A stretch of 64,000 nt of DNA from Marinobacter sp. BW6 (GTDB lineage Bacteria; Pseudomonadota; Gammaproteobacteria; Pseudomonadales; Oleiphilaceae). Every line of letters starts with the position of its first letter. Positions within the stretch are counted from its first letter, which is position 1. The position numbers were made by a program, and so were the translations under genes. The stretch lies in assembly GCF_008107725.1 (NCBI RefSeq), contig NZ_VIRN01000054.1, positions 1 through 64,000 on the forward strand, written 5' to 3'. The notes below the pieces were generated by a model. The model saw only the letters and a program-made list of their open reading frames with translations, ran no database searches and was not told the origin of the DNA. Below, piece by piece: positions 31,521 through 40,321 of this stretch.

Positions 31521-31889
31521 ATGATTCAGACTCAAACAATGCTTGAAGTCGCGGATAACAGCGGTGCGCGTCAGGTGATGTGCATCAAGGTCCTGGGCGG
31601 TTCACATCGGCGTTATGCCAGCGTAGGGGATATCATCAAGGTGACCGTCAAGGAAGCCATCCCCCGCGGTAAAGTGAAGAAAGGCCAGGTCCTGAAAGCT
31701 GTCGTGGTACGCACCCGCAAGGGTGTTCGCCGTCCCGACGGTTCGCTGATCCGTTTCGACGGAAATGCGGCAGTACTTCTGAACAATCAGGACGCTCCTA
31801 TTGGTACCCGTATCTTCGGACCGGTTACCCGTGAACTGCGTAATGAGAAGTTCATGAAAATTATCTCACTGGCACCCGAAGTACTTTAA
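31521..31889 (+). CDS. rplN: 50S ribosomal protein L14
   Basis: Intersubunit bridge protein and target of the silencing factor RsfS. 122 residues. [20 protein letters not shown] and [20 protein letters not shown]. First gene of the spc cluster; no separate promoter was seen in the 15 nt before it. Confidence 0.98.
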   Translation: MIQTQTMLEVADNSGARQVMCIKVLGGSHRRYASVGDIIKVTVKEAIPRGKVKKGQVLKAVVVRTRKGVRRPDGSLIRFDGNAAVLLNNQDAPIGTRIFGPVTRELRNEKFMKIISLAPEVL

Positions 31890-31906
31890 AGGACCAGAGG
31901 CCGGTT

Positions 31907-32227
31907 ATGAAAAAGATCAAACGAGATGACGAAGTAATCGTCACTACGGGGAAAGATAAAGGCAAACGTGGTAAAGTCCTGAAGGTTCAGGACGATGGCC
32001 GCATGGTTGTTTCAGGGATCAATATGATCAAGAAACACACCAAGCCGAACCCGATGCTGGGCTCCCCGGGTGGCATCGTCGAAAAAGAAGCACCTATCCA
32101 GGCTTCCAACGTGGCTATTTTTAATCCGCAGACCGGCAAAGCCGATCGTGTAGGCTTCCAGATTAAGGAAGACGGCGCGAAAGTGCGGATCTTCAAGTCC
32201 ACGAACGAAGCTGTCGATAACCAGTAA
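31907..32227 (+). CDS. rplX: 50S ribosomal protein L24
   Basis: Assembly-initiating protein of the 50S subunit. 106 residues with the KOW motif at the N-terminus ([19 protein letters not shown]) and [16 protein letters not shown]. Confidence 0.98.
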   Translation: MKKIKRDDEVIVTTGKDKGKRGKVLKVQDDGRMVVSGINMIKKHTKPNPMLGSPGGIVEKEAPIQASNVAIFNPQTGKADRVGFQIKEDGAKVRIFKSTNEAVDNQ

Positions 32228-32242
32228 GCGGTGGTGGTTACG

Positions 32243-32782
32243 ATGCTTAACATGAAAGAGCAGTACAGTAAGGAAGTGGTACCCGCCCTGCAGAAAGAGT
32301 TCAGCTACAAGAACATTATGCAGGTGCCGCGTATCGAAAAGATCACCCTTAACATGGGTGTCGGCGAAGCGGTTGGTGACAAGAAGCTGATTGAGAATGC
32401 TGTGGCGGATCTTGAGCGCCTGGCAGGCCAGAAAGCGGTTGTTACCAAGGCTCGTAAATCCGTCGCGGGTTTCAAGATCCGTGAAGGTTGGCCTATCGGT
32501 TGTAAGGTTACCCTGCGCGGCGAGCGTATGTGGGACTTCTTTGATCGCCTGGTTCACATTGCGGTTCCCCGCATTCGTGACTTCCGTGGTCTGAATCCCA
32601 AGTCGTTCGACGGTCGCGGTAACTACAGCATGGGTGTGCGTGAGCAGATCATTTTCCCCGAGATCGAGTACGACAGAGTCGACAAGATCCGTGGTCTGGA
32701 CATCACCATTACCACCACTGCCGGTACCGACGATGAAGGTCGCGAACTGTTGAAAGCCTTTGGCTTTCCGTTCAAGAAATAA
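32243..32782 (+). CDS. rplE: 50S ribosomal protein L5
   Basis: Binds 5S rRNA and contacts P-site tRNA. 179 residues, the E. coli length, from the ATG giving [16 protein letters not shown]; a GTG 12 nt upstream is in frame. Signature [14 protein letters not shown] and [12 protein letters not shown]. Confidence 0.97.
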   Translation: MLNMKEQYSKEVVPALQKEFSYKNIMQVPRIEKITLNMGVGEAVGDKKLIENAVADLERLAGQKAVVTKARKSVAGFKIREGWPIGCKVTLRGERMWDFFDRLVHIAVPRIRDFRGLNPKSFDGRGNYSMGVREQIIFPEIEYDRVDKIRGLDITITTTAGTDDEGRELLKAFGFPFKK

Positions 32783-32794
32783 GGAACGAGTGTA

Positions 32795-33100
32795 ATGGCT
32801 AAGGTTTCCATGAAAAACCGTGAGCTCAAGCGCGAAAAAACCGTTGCGAAGTTTGCAGCGAAGCGTGCCGAGCTCAAGGCGATTATCAAGAACCCGAATA
32901 CCAGCGATGATGACCGTTGGGACGCACAGATGAAGCTGCAACAGCTTCCTCGCGATGCATCTCCTTCGCGTCTTCGTAATCGTTGCCAGGTGACTGGTCG
33001 TCCCCACGGCGTTCTGCGCAAGTTTGAGCTGTCACGGATCAAACTCCGTGAATACGGCATGCGCGGTGACGTTCCGGGCCTGACCAAGGCAAGCTGGTAA
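32795..33100 (+). CDS. rpsN: 30S ribosomal protein S14 (zinc-independent form)
   Basis: Head protein of the 30S subunit. 101 residues with [22 protein letters not shown]. It lacks the paired CxxC zinc ligands of the short form, so it is the long, zinc-free type. An unusually long 88-nt spacer with two hairpins separates it from rpsH. Confidence 0.97.
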   Translation: MAKVSMKNRELKREKTVAKFAAKRAELKAIIKNPNTSDDDRWDAQMKLQQLPRDASPSRLRNRCQVTGRPHGVLRKFELSRIKLREYGMRGDVPGLTKASW

Positions 33101-33103
33101 GAT

Positions 33104-33160
33104 AGGTACCCTGACTTCGGTCAGGTGCCTGTTGGTAAGCGGTGCGGCAAGCCGCTGCAC
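33104..33160 (+). promoter_or_regulatory. two tandem hairpins between rpsN and rpsH
   Basis: The first (33104-33130) is an 11-bp stem capped by a stable TTCG tetraloop (CTGAC-TTCG-GTCAG core) with one bulged C. The second (33142-33160) is GTGCGGC / GCTGCAC with loop AAGCC. No T-run follows. They sit just before the S8 gene; S8 is the spc repressor in E. coli, so an S8-binding role is possible but not shown. Confidence 0.45.
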
Positions 33161-33188
33161 AACTAAAAAGATCAGGAGCCTCATACCA

Positions 33189-33581
33189 ATGAGTATGCAA
33201 GACACGCTTGCGGATATGTTTACTCGTATCCGTAATGCACAGATGGCATCAAAAGCAGACGTTACGATGCCGTCTTCAAAGATGAAGATCTCCGTAGCCC
33301 AGGTCCTCAAGGACGAAGGTTACGTCGACGATTTCTCCGTTTCAGCCGACGCGAAGCCCGAGCTGACGATTACTCTGAAATACTTCGGTGGTAAGCCGGT
33401 TATTGAAGAGATCAAACGGGTCAGCCGTCCGAGTCTGCGCCAGTACAACGGCGCTGGGGAACTGCCGAAAGTATCCGGTGGTCTGGGAGTCGCGATTGTC
33501 TCAACGTCTAAGGGCGTTATGACAGACCGCGCCGCACGTGCTGCTGGCGTGGGTGGCGAAGTCATCTGCACCGTATTCTAG
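33189..33581 (+). CDS. rpsH: 30S ribosomal protein S8
   Basis: Binds the central domain of 16S rRNA and, in E. coli, represses the spc operon. 130 residues from [18 protein letters not shown], the E. coli length. C-terminal [20 protein letters not shown]. Ribosome-binding site AGGAG. An upstream in-frame extension was rejected because it covers the hairpin spacer. Confidence 0.98.
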   Translation: MSMQDTLADMFTRIRNAQMASKADVTMPSSKMKISVAQVLKDEGYVDDFSVSADAKPELTITLKYFGGKPVIEEIKRVSRPSLRQYNGAGELPKVSGGLGVAIVSTSKGVMTDRAARAAGVGGEVICTVF

Positions 33582-33590
33582 GAGATACAC

Positions 33591-34124
33591 ATGTCCAGGG
33601 TTGCCAATAATCCTGTCGTGCTGCCTTCCGGTGTTGAGGTTAAGCTGAACGGACAGGAAATTAATGTGAAGGGTTCCAAGGGAGCGCTTCAAATCACCAT
33701 TCACCAGGCGGTTGAAGTAAAGCAGGAAGAAAATGTTCTGCGCTTTGCGGCCCGCGATGGTGCTACAAAGTCCCGCGCTCTTGCTGGTACTACTCGTGCA
33801 CTGGTCAACAATATGGTGACCGGTGTTTCCACAGGCTGGGAACGTAAACTCCAGCTGACGGGCGTAGGTTACCGTGCCCAGGCGCAAGGTAAGAAGCTCA
33901 ATCTGACACTGGGTTTTTCTCACCCGGTTGAGTATGAGCTGCCCGAGGGGATTACCGCAGAAACTCCGTCCAATACGGAAGTTGTGATTCGCGGTATCGA
34001 CAAGCAACAGGTTGGCCAGGTCGCTGCGGAAGTCCGCGCGTTCCGTCCGCCCGAGCCTTACAAGGGCAAGGGTGTTCGTTATGCGGATGAGCAGGTCAGA
34101 CGCAAAGAAGCCAAGAAGAAATAA
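33591..34124 (+). CDS. rplF: 50S ribosomal protein L6
   Basis: Located near the sarcin-ricin loop. 177 residues, same as E. coli. Signature [20 protein letters not shown] close to the C-terminus; core [19 protein letters not shown]. Confidence 0.98.
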   Translation: MSRVANNPVVLPSGVEVKLNGQEINVKGSKGALQITIHQAVEVKQEENVLRFAARDGATKSRALAGTTRALVNNMVTGVSTGWERKLQLTGVGYRAQAQGKKLNLTLGFSHPVEYELPEGITAETPSNTEVVIRGIDKQQVGQVAAEVRAFRPPEPYKGKGVRYADEQVRRKEAKKK

Positions 34125-34133
34125 GGCGGGACT

Positions 34134-34481
34134 ATGAGCGCGAATAACGAAAGATTGCGTCGCGCACGCAAAGTGCGCATGAAGATCCGTGAACTGGGTA
34201 CCGATCGTTTGTGCGTTCACCGCACACCGCGTCACATGTACGCCCAGGTCACGACTGCAGACGGCAGCAAGGTGCTGGCTTCTGCCTCCACGTTGGATAA
34301 GGAACTGCGCCAGGGTGCAACCGGTAACGTGGACGCTGCCAAGAAGGTCGGTCAGCTGATCGCTGAACGCGCCAAGGCAGCAGGTGTTGAGCAGGTTGCT
34401 TTTGACCGCTCCGGTTACCGTTATCACGGCCGTATTCAGGCTCTGGCCGACGCAGCCCGTGAAGCTGGCTTGCAATTCTAA
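34134..34481 (+). CDS. rplR: 50S ribosomal protein L18
   Basis: Binds 5S rRNA with L5. 115 residues (E. coli 117). Basic N-terminus [18 protein letters not shown], and [20 protein letters not shown] near the end. Confidence 0.98.
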   Translation: MSANNERLRRARKVRMKIRELGTDRLCVHRTPRHMYAQVTTADGSKVLASASTLDKELRQGATGNVDAAKKVGQLIAERAKAAGVEQVAFDRSGYRYHGRIQALADAAREAGLQF

Positions 34482-34493
34482 GAGGTGGAGAAG

Positions 34494-34994
34494 ATGAGCG
34501 TTAACGAACAGAAGGCGCCTGAGCTCCAGGAAAAGCTGGTTCAGGTCAATCGTGTCGCCAAGGTTGTTAAAGGTGGCCGTATTTTCGCCTTCACCGCACT
34601 GACTGTAGTGGGTGATGGTAAAGGTCGCGTAGGTTTCGGTCGTGGCAAGGCGCGTGAAGTGCCGGTTGCCATCCAGAAGGCCATGGAAGCTGCACGCAAG
34701 AACATGGTAGAAGTTCCGCTTGACGGCACTACCCTGCAATACCCGGTCAAGGCTCAGCATGGCGGCTCCAAGGTCTACATGCAGCCTGCGTCCGAAGGTA
34801 CTGGTATCATCGCCGGCGGTGCGATGCGCGCAGTACTGGAAGTGGCGGGTGTTCAGAACGTACTGTCCAAGTGTTACGGGTCTACCAACCCGGTGAACGT
34901 GGTACGTTCCACCATCAAGGGTCTCCAGGCGACACAGGCGCCTGAAGATATTGCAGCCAAGCGCGGTAAGACCGTGGAAGAGATTCTGGGTTGA
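34494..34994 (+). CDS. rpsE: 30S ribosomal protein S5
   Basis: Accuracy and mRNA-channel protein. 166 residues (E. coli 167). The RNA-binding S5 motif is [40 protein letters not shown] follows. ATG chosen over a GTG 9 nt upstream because GGTGGAG is placed for it. Confidence 0.97.
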   Translation: MSVNEQKAPELQEKLVQVNRVAKVVKGGRIFAFTALTVVGDGKGRVGFGRGKAREVPVAIQKAMEAARKNMVEVPLDGTTLQYPVKAQHGGSKVYMQPASEGTGIIAGGAMRAVLEVAGVQNVLSKCYGSTNPVNVVRSTIKGLQATQAPEDIAAKRGKTVEEILG

Positions 34995-34998
34995 AGTC

Positions 34999-35187
34999 AT
35001 GGCGAACGCAAATACGATCAAAGTAACTCTGACCCGCAGCCCCATCGGCTGCCAGCCCAAGCACAAGTTGTGTGTGAAGGGCCTGGGTCTTCGTAAAATC
35101 GGTCACACCGTGGAAGTGGAAGATACGCCTTCTATCCGCGGCATGATCAACCGGGTTTATTACCTGGTTCGGGTTGAGGAGAACTAA
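34999..35187 (+). CDS. rpmD: 50S ribosomal protein L30
   Basis: Small 50S protein of 62 residues. [20 protein letters not shown] and [20 protein letters not shown] are family signatures. It lies 4 nt after rpsE and 1 nt before rplO. Confidence 0.97.
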   Translation: MANANTIKVTLTRSPIGCQPKHKLCVKGLGLRKIGHTVEVEDTPSIRGMINRVYYLVRVEEN

Positions 35188-35188
35188 G

Positions 35189-35623
35189 ATGCGTCTGAAC
35201 GAACTTAGTCCGGAACCCGGTTCACGCCAAGCCCCCAAGCGGGTCGGTCGTGGTATCGGTAGCGGTCTCGGTAAAACCGGCGGTCGCGGTCACAAGGGTC
35301 TGAAAGCCCGTTCCGGCGGCAGCGTAGCACCTGGTTTCGAGGGTGGTCAGCAGCCGTTGGCTCGTCGTCTTCCGAAGTTTGGTTTCACATCCCGTCAGCA
35401 GCGTTACGTTGCTGAAATTCGCCTGAACGAACTGGCGAAGGTTGAAGGCGATGTGGTTGATCTGGAAGCCCTGAAAAAGGCAGATATTATTCGCGGTGAA
35501 ATTCGCGAAGCCAAGGTTATCCTGTCCGGCGAGCTAAGTCGTGCGGTAACCGTGAAGGGACTGCGGGTAACCAAAGGCGCGCGCGAGGCAATTTCTGCCG
35601 CGGGTGGTAAAGTCGAAGACTAA
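35189..35623 (+). CDS. rplO: 50S ribosomal protein L15
   Basis: Late-assembly 50S protein, 144 residues as in E. coli. [20 protein letters not shown], then the Gly-rich [18 protein letters not shown] and [23 protein letters not shown] ribosome-binding site inside the end of rpmD. Confidence 0.97.
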   Translation: MRLNELSPEPGSRQAPKRVGRGIGSGLGKTGGRGHKGLKARSGGSVAPGFEGGQQPLARRLPKFGFTSRQQRYVAEIRLNELAKVEGDVVDLEALKKADIIRGEIREAKVILSGELSRAVTVKGLRVTKGAREAISAAGGKVED

Positions 35624-35640
35624 GGCGAGTCGAGGACTAA

Positions 35641-36963
35641 ATGGCCAAGAACGCATCATTGCCTGCGGGCGCGGGTAAAGGACTGGCAGAGCTGCGATCG
35701 CGGCTCTGGTTTGTCTTCCTGGCATTGTTGGTGTACCGGATCGGTGCCCACATTCCGGTGCCGGGTATCAACCCCGACCGTCTGGCGGCACTGTTTGAAC
35801 AGAACCAGGGCACAATCCTGAGCATGTTCAACATGTTTTCCGGTGGTGCGCTTGAGCGCATGAGTATCTTCGCTCTCGGTATCATGCCGTACATCTCGGC
35901 CTCTATCATCATGCAGCTCATGACTGCGGTTAGTCCGCAGCTTGAGCAGCTGAAGAAAGAAGGTGAGGCTGGCCGTCGAAAGATCAGCCAGTACACTCGG
36001 TATGGTACGGTTATCCTGGCCCTGGTTCAGGGTTTTGGTATTTCAGTCGGCCTGGCATCACAGGGTGTCACCTTCAATGACAGCTTCAGCTTCCACTTTG
36101 TGGCGGTTGTGTCATTCGTCAGTGGCGCCGTGTTCATGATGTGGCTTGGCGAGCAGATCACCGAGCGGGGTGTCGGTAACGGCATTTCCCTGTTGATCTT
36201 CGCCGGTATTGTTGCCGGGTTGCCCGGCGCTATCGGTCAGACGCTCGAGCAAGCCCGTAATGGTGAGATGAGCCTGCTGGTGGTTCTGGGTATTGGCGTT
36301 CTTGCGGTTGCTGTCATTGGCTTCGTGGTCTTCATGGAGCGCGGTCAGCGCCGGTTGACGATCAACTACGCCAAGCGGCAACAGGGTCGCCGGGTGTTTG
36401 CGCAGCAGTCCAGTCATCTGCCTCTGAAAGTGAACATGGCCGGTGTAATCCCGCCCATTTTCGCTTCGTCCATCCTGCTTTTCCCGGCATCGCTGGGTCA
36501 GTGGTTTGGTCAGGGCGAGGGCATGGAATGGTTGAGTGACATCTCCCAGGCTCTGGCGCCAAGCCAGCCGTTGTACATTATCCTGTTTGCGGCAGCAGTG
36601 GTTTTCTTCTGCTTCTTCTACACAGCCCTGATGTACAACCCGAAAGAAGTTGCGGATAACCTCAAGCGCTCTGGAGCGTTTATTCCGGGCATTCGTCCTG
36701 GTGATCAGACTGCCAAGTATATCGATGGTGTTCTGACCCGTCTGACGCTGTTCGGTGCAATGTACATTGCAGCAGTTTCCCTGTTCCCTCAGTTCCTGAT
36801 GGTGGCCGGGAATGTTCCGTTCTATCTGGGCGGTACCTCTCTGCTGATTGTTGTAGTCGTGGTGATGGATTTCATGGCGCAGGTTCAGTCGCACCTGATG
36901 TCTCATCAGTATGAATCACTGATGAAGAAGTCCAATCTCAAGGGCTATGGTCGGAACGGTTAA
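35641..36963 (+). CDS. secY: preprotein translocase subunit SecY
   Basis: Channel of the Sec translocon in the inner membrane. 440 residues with ten predicted membrane segments. [15 protein letters not shown] opens TM1, [17 protein letters not shown] is TM2, and [17 protein letters not shown] and [20 protein letters not shown] are conserved. With SecE elsewhere in this window it forms the core translocon. Confidence 0.98.
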   Translation: MAKNASLPAGAGKGLAELRSRLWFVFLALLVYRIGAHIPVPGINPDRLAALFEQNQGTILSMFNMFSGGALERMSIFALGIMPYISASIIMQLMTAVSPQLEQLKKEGEAGRRKISQYTRYGTVILALVQGFGISVGLASQGVTFNDSFSFHFVAVVSFVSGAVFMMWLGEQITERGVGNGISLLIFAGIVAGLPGAIGQTLEQARNGEMSLLVVLGIGVLAVAVIGFVVFMERGQRRLTINYAKRQQGRRVFAQQSSHLPLKVNMAGVIPPIFASSILLFPASLGQWFGQGEGMEWLSDISQALAPSQPLYIILFAAAVVFFCFFYTALMYNPKEVADNLKRSGAFIPGIRPGDQTAKYIDGVLTRLTLFGAMYIAAVSLFPQFLMVAGNVPFYLGGTSLLIVVVVVMDFMAQVQSHLMSHQYESLMKKSNLKGYGRNG

Positions 36964-36993
36964 TCCCGTTCCCCTTGAAAACTGGAGTCGACA

Positions 36994-37107
36994 ATGAAAG
37001 TACGCGCTTCGGTAAAGAAAATTTGCCGTAACTGCAAAGTAATTCGTCGCAATGGCTCGGTACGAGTCATTTGCTCGGAGCCTCGTCACAAGCAACGCCA
37101 GGGCTGA
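36994..37107 (+). CDS. rpmJ: 50S ribosomal protein L36 (zinc-binding form)
   Basis: 37-residue protein [17 protein letters not shown]... with ligands Cys-x2-Cys, Cys and His ([14 protein letters not shown]), so it is the zinc-binding form. It follows secY by 30 nt, as in E. coli. Preceded by GGAG. Confidence 0.96.
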   Translation: MKVRASVKKICRNCKVIRRNGSVRVICSEPRHKQRQG

Positions 37108-37153
37108 TTCCGAGAGGGATCCTTCCTGACATTGTAGGGTTTCGGAATGATGG

Positions 37154-37186
37154 CGCTTGACTCCATGTGGGGTCAGGCGCTATTAT
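37154..37186 (+). promoter_or_regulatory. alpha operon promoter with an embedded inverted repeat
   Basis: TTGACT (37157-37162), 18 nt, then TATTAT (37181-37186). An inverted repeat GCGCTTGAC / GTCAGGCGC (37154-37180, one G-T pair) overlaps the -35 element and fills the spacer. Transcription would start near 37193, about 55 nt before rpsM. The repeat could be an operator or part of a weak upstream terminator. Confidence 0.6.
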
Positions 37187-37247
37187 TTCGCGCCCTTTTT
37201 GTGGCGGAAAATTCACACAGCAAAGCTTTGAACGCGGAGTAATTTGG

Positions 37248-37604
37248 ATGGCACGTATAGCCGGTGTCAATATACCCGATCACAAACATGCTGTTGTCTC
37301 GCTGACCTACATCTTTGGTGTTGGCAAGACCACAGCCCAGAAGCTTTGCGATGCAACCGGCGTCAAGCCGGACGTCAAGGTCAAAGACCTTAGCGACGAG
37401 CAGCTTGAATCACTTCGTACTGAAGTGGGCAAGGTGTCTGTCGAAGGCGATCTGCGTCGTGAAGTACAGATGAACATCAAGCGTTTGAAGGATCTCGGAT
37501 GCCACCGTGGTCTGCGTCATCGTCATGGCCTTCCGGTCCGTGGCCAGCGCACCAAGACCAACGCACGCACCCGTAAAGGTCCACGCAAACCTATTCGTAA
37601 GTAA
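37248..37604 (+). CDS. rpsM: 30S ribosomal protein S13
   Basis: Head protein contacting tRNA and 50S. 118 residues, the E. coli length. [20 protein letters not shown] and C-terminal [20 protein letters not shown] preceded by GCGGAG; an upstream in-frame GTG overlaps the promoter and was rejected. Confidence 0.98.
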   Translation: MARIAGVNIPDHKHAVVSLTYIFGVGKTTAQKLCDATGVKPDVKVKDLSDEQLESLRTEVGKVSVEGDLRREVQMNIKRLKDLGCHRGLRHRHGLPVRGQRTKTNARTRKGPRKPIRK

Positions 37605-37617
37605 CAGGTAGGCAAAC

Positions 37618-38007
37618 ATGGCAAAGCCAGGTACACGTACCCGTAAAAAGGTGAAAAAGACGGTTGTTGATGGCGTCGCGCACATTCACGCGTCCTTCAA
37701 CAACACTATCGTGACCATTTCTGACCGTCAGGGCAACGTCCTGTCCTGGGCCACCTCTGGTGGTTCCGGTTTCCGTGGGTCACGCAAGAGTACACCTTTT
37801 GCTGCGCAGGTAGCAGCTGAAAGAGCCGGTAATGCGGCTGCTGAATACGGCCTTAAAAACCTGGACGTAGAGGTTAAGGGTCCTGGGCCCGGACGTGAAT
37901 CTGCAGTTCGCGCGCTGAACGCGTGTGGCTACAAGATCACCAACATCACAGATGTGACGCCGATTCCCCACAACGGCTGTCGTCCGCCCAAGAAGCGCCG
38001 CGTCTAA
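37618..38007 (+). CDS. rpsK: 30S ribosomal protein S11
   Basis: Platform protein that shapes the mRNA exit site. 129 residues, as in E. coli. [20 protein letters not shown] and the C-terminal [18 protein letters not shown]. Confidence 0.98.
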   Translation: MAKPGTRTRKKVKKTVVDGVAHIHASFNNTIVTISDRQGNVLSWATSGGSGFRGSRKSTPFAAQVAAERAGNAAAEYGLKNLDVEVKGPGPGRESAVRALNACGYKITNITDVTPIPHNGCRPPKKRRV

Positions 38008-38025
38008 CACAGGAGACAGTGAATT

Positions 38026-38646
38026 ATGGCTCGTTATATAGGCCCGAAGTGCAAGCTGTCTCGTCGTGAAGGGACAGATCTTTTTCTGAAGAGCGGTGTT
38101 CGCGCGCTCGATTCAAAGTGCAACATCGAGACTCCGCCGGGTATGCACGGCGCGCGTCGCGGTCGTCTGTCCGAGTACGGCGTACAGCTGCGTGAAAAAC
38201 AGAAAGTTCGTCGTATCTACGGCGTTCTCGAGAAGCAGTTCCGCAACTATTACAAAGAGGCCGCCCGAGGCAAAGGTGCAACTGGTGAAAACCTGCTGCA
38301 GCTGCTGGAAGGCCGTCTCGATAACGTTGTATATCGCATGGGCTTTGGTTCTACCCGTGCAGAAGCCCGTCAGCTCGTCTCTCACAAAGCGATCCTGGTC
38401 AACGACAAGTCGGTAAATATCCCGTCTTATCAAGTCCGTCCTGGTGATGTTGTGAGTGTGCGTGAAAAGGCGAAGAACCAGCTGCGTGTTAAAGGCGCAC
38501 TGGATCTGTCTGCAAGCCGTGCACCGGTGAGCTGGGTAGAGGTCGACGCCAACAAGATGTCCGGCGTTTACAAGTCAGTACCTGAGCGTACTGAACTGCC
38601 GGCCGACATCAACGAGAACCTCATCGTCGAGCTTTACTCCAAGTAA
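38026..38646 (+). CDS. rpsD: 30S ribosomal protein S4
   Basis: Primary 16S-binding protein; in E. coli it represses the alpha operon through a leader pseudoknot. 206 residues, same length. [20 protein letters not shown] and the S4 domain [20 protein letters not shown]. The short leader here was not shown to form the E. coli pseudoknot. Confidence 0.98.
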   Translation: MARYIGPKCKLSRREGTDLFLKSGVRALDSKCNIETPPGMHGARRGRLSEYGVQLREKQKVRRIYGVLEKQFRNYYKEAARGKGATGENLLQLLEGRLDNVVYRMGFGSTRAEARQLVSHKAILVNDKSVNIPSYQVRPGDVVSVREKAKNQLRVKGALDLSASRAPVSWVEVDANKMSGVYKSVPERTELPADINENLIVELYSK

Positions 38647-38681
38647 AGCCCAGTTAGCAACGATAGCAGATAGGGGCGTCT

Positions 38682-39686
38682 ATGCAGCGTTCAGTACATG
38701 AGTTATTGACACCTCGTACCATTGACGTGAAGGAATCAAGCGCCACACGTGCCAAGGTTACGCTTGAGCCTCTGGAAAGAGGCTTTGGTCATACCCTGGG
38801 TAGTGCACTGCGCCGGATTCTCTTGTCTTCGATGCCGGGCTGCGCCGTGACTGAAGCGCAGATCGACGGTGTCCTGCACGAGTACAGCGCCATTGAGGGT
38901 GTCCAGGAAGACGTCATCGAGATTCTGCTGAATCTCAAAGGCGTTGCCGTAAAAATGAACGGTCGGGACGATGCCGAGCTCACGCTCAGCAAGAAGGGCC
39001 CGGGCGTTGTGACAGCCGGTGATATCAAGCTGGATCATGACGTCGAGATTGCCAACCCGGAGCACGTGATCTGTCACCTTAGCGAGAATGGTGAAGTGAA
39101 CATGCGTCTCCGTGTTGCTCGCGGTCGGGGCTACGAGCCTGCAGACCAGCGTGGTCTCGACGAGGACGAAACTCGCGCCATCGGACGCCTGCAGCTGGAT
39201 GCAACATTCAGCCCGGTTCGTCGTGTGGCTTACGCCGTGGAAAGTGCACGGGTAGAGCAGCGGACCGATCTGGACAAGCTGGTTATCGACCTGGAGACCA
39301 ATGGCACCATCGACCCGGAAGAAGCAATTCGCCGGGCGGCGACCATCCTCCAGCAGCAACTGGCGGTTTTTGTTGATTTCGATCATGAGAAAGAGCCCGA
39401 GCGCGTTGAGGAAGAGGAAGAAATCGATCCGATCCTGCTGCGTCCGGTTGATGATCTGGAATTGACAGTGCGTTCAGCTAACTGCTTGAAGGCTGAGAAC
39501 ATTTACTACATCGGCGATCTTATCCAGCGCACAGAAGTTGAGCTGTTGAAGACGCCTAACCTTGGTAAAAAGTCGCTGACCGAGATCAAGGACGTTCTGG
39601 CGTCCCGTGGTCTGTCACTGGGCATGCGTCTTGATAACTGGCCGCCGGCTAGCCTTCGTGGCGACGACCGGGTTCTGGGCGGTTAA
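38682..39686 (+). CDS. rpoA: RNA polymerase subunit alpha
   Basis: Dimerises to start polymerase assembly; its C-terminal domain binds UP elements and activators. 334 residues (E. coli 329). N-terminal domain includes [19 protein letters not shown]; a linker rich in Glu ([15 protein letters not shown]) leads to the C-terminal domain [20 protein letters not shown]. Confidence 0.98.
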   Translation: MQRSVHELLTPRTIDVKESSATRAKVTLEPLERGFGHTLGSALRRILLSSMPGCAVTEAQIDGVLHEYSAIEGVQEDVIEILLNLKGVAVKMNGRDDAELTLSKKGPGVVTAGDIKLDHDVEIANPEHVICHLSENGEVNMRLRVARGRGYEPADQRGLDEDETRAIGRLQLDATFSPVRRVAYAVESARVEQRTDLDKLVIDLETNGTIDPEEAIRRAATILQQQLAVFVDFDHEKEPERVEEEEEIDPILLRPVDDLELTVRSANCLKAENIYYIGDLIQRTEVELLKTPNLGKKSLTEIKDVLASRGLSLGMRLDNWPPASLRGDDRVLGG

Positions 39687-39719
39687 TCGCCGATTAGTTT
39701 AAGGTAAGGAATAAGAGCA

Positions 39720-40118
39720 ATGCGTCATCGTAAGAGTGGTCGTAAGTTCAGCAGGACCAGTGCGCATCGCAAGGCCATGTTCCGTAACATGACTGCGTCA
39801 CTGGTTGAACACGAGCTGATCAAAACAACGCTGCCGAAAGCCAAAGAGCTTCGTCGGGTAGCTGAGCCTTTGATCACGCTCTCCAAGAATGATTCGGTCG
39901 CGAATCGTCGTCTGGCGTTTTCACGCCTGCGTGACGATGCGGCGGTTGCCAAGCTTTTTGACGAGCTTGGTCCCCGTTATAGCGAGCGTCCGGGTGGATA
40001 CCTTCGTATCCTGAAGTGTGGCTTCCGTGCCGGCGACAATGCCCCTATGGCATTCGTTGAGTTGGTAGGCCGCCCGCTGGATATCGAAGCGGAAGAGGTG
40101 GACGAAGACGAGGATTAA
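39720..40118 (+). CDS. rplQ: 50S ribosomal protein L17
   Basis: 132 residues with [20 protein letters not shown] and [20 protein letters not shown]. The C-terminus carries a short acidic tail ([11 protein letters not shown]) that makes it slightly longer than E. coli L17 (127). Last gene of the alpha operon. Confidence 0.98.
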   Translation: MRHRKSGRKFSRTSAHRKAMFRNMTASLVEHELIKTTLPKAKELRRVAEPLITLSKNDSVANRRLAFSRLRDDAAVAKLFDELGPRYSERPGGYLRILKCGFRAGDNAPMAFVELVGRPLDIEAEEVDEDED

Positions 40119-40138
40119 TTCCCTCGGCTTTGGCCAAC

Positions 40139-40180
40139 CACAAAAAAACCGGGTTCCGCGAGGTTCCCGGTTTTTTTGTG
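40139..40180 (+). terminator. terminator of the alpha operon
   Basis: CACAAAAAAACCGGG and CCCGGTTTTTTTGTG form a 15-bp perfect stem around a 12-nt loop. The T-run on one arm and A-run on the other allow termination from either direction. Confidence 0.95.
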
Positions 40181-40226
40181 CCTCGTTTGTAGATAACTCG
40201 TAGCCTGGAAGTATGTGGGCTGGCAA

Positions 40227-40309
40227 GGGGGTGGAGGTTTATTTTCTTTGGAAAAATAACTCGCTGCGCTCAGACATCTTTTTCCGGCAGAAAATAAACC
40301 TCCACCCCC
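40227..40309. repeat. 83-nt long inverted repeat between rplQ and uvrA
   Basis: GGGGGTGGAGGTTTATTTTC and its complement form a perfect 21-bp inverted repeat (40227-40247 and 40289-40309). Inside it, GGAAAAA / TTTTTCC (40250-40256, 40279-40285) add 7 bp, and the tip holds AACTCGCTGCGCTCAGACAT. The uvrA stop lies 12 nt beyond. Its size and perfection exceed a normal terminator, and one lies beside it already, so a REP- or MITE-like element is likely. No second copy was seen in the window. Confidence 0.85.
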
Positions 40310-40321
40310 TCTCCGGCAGAG

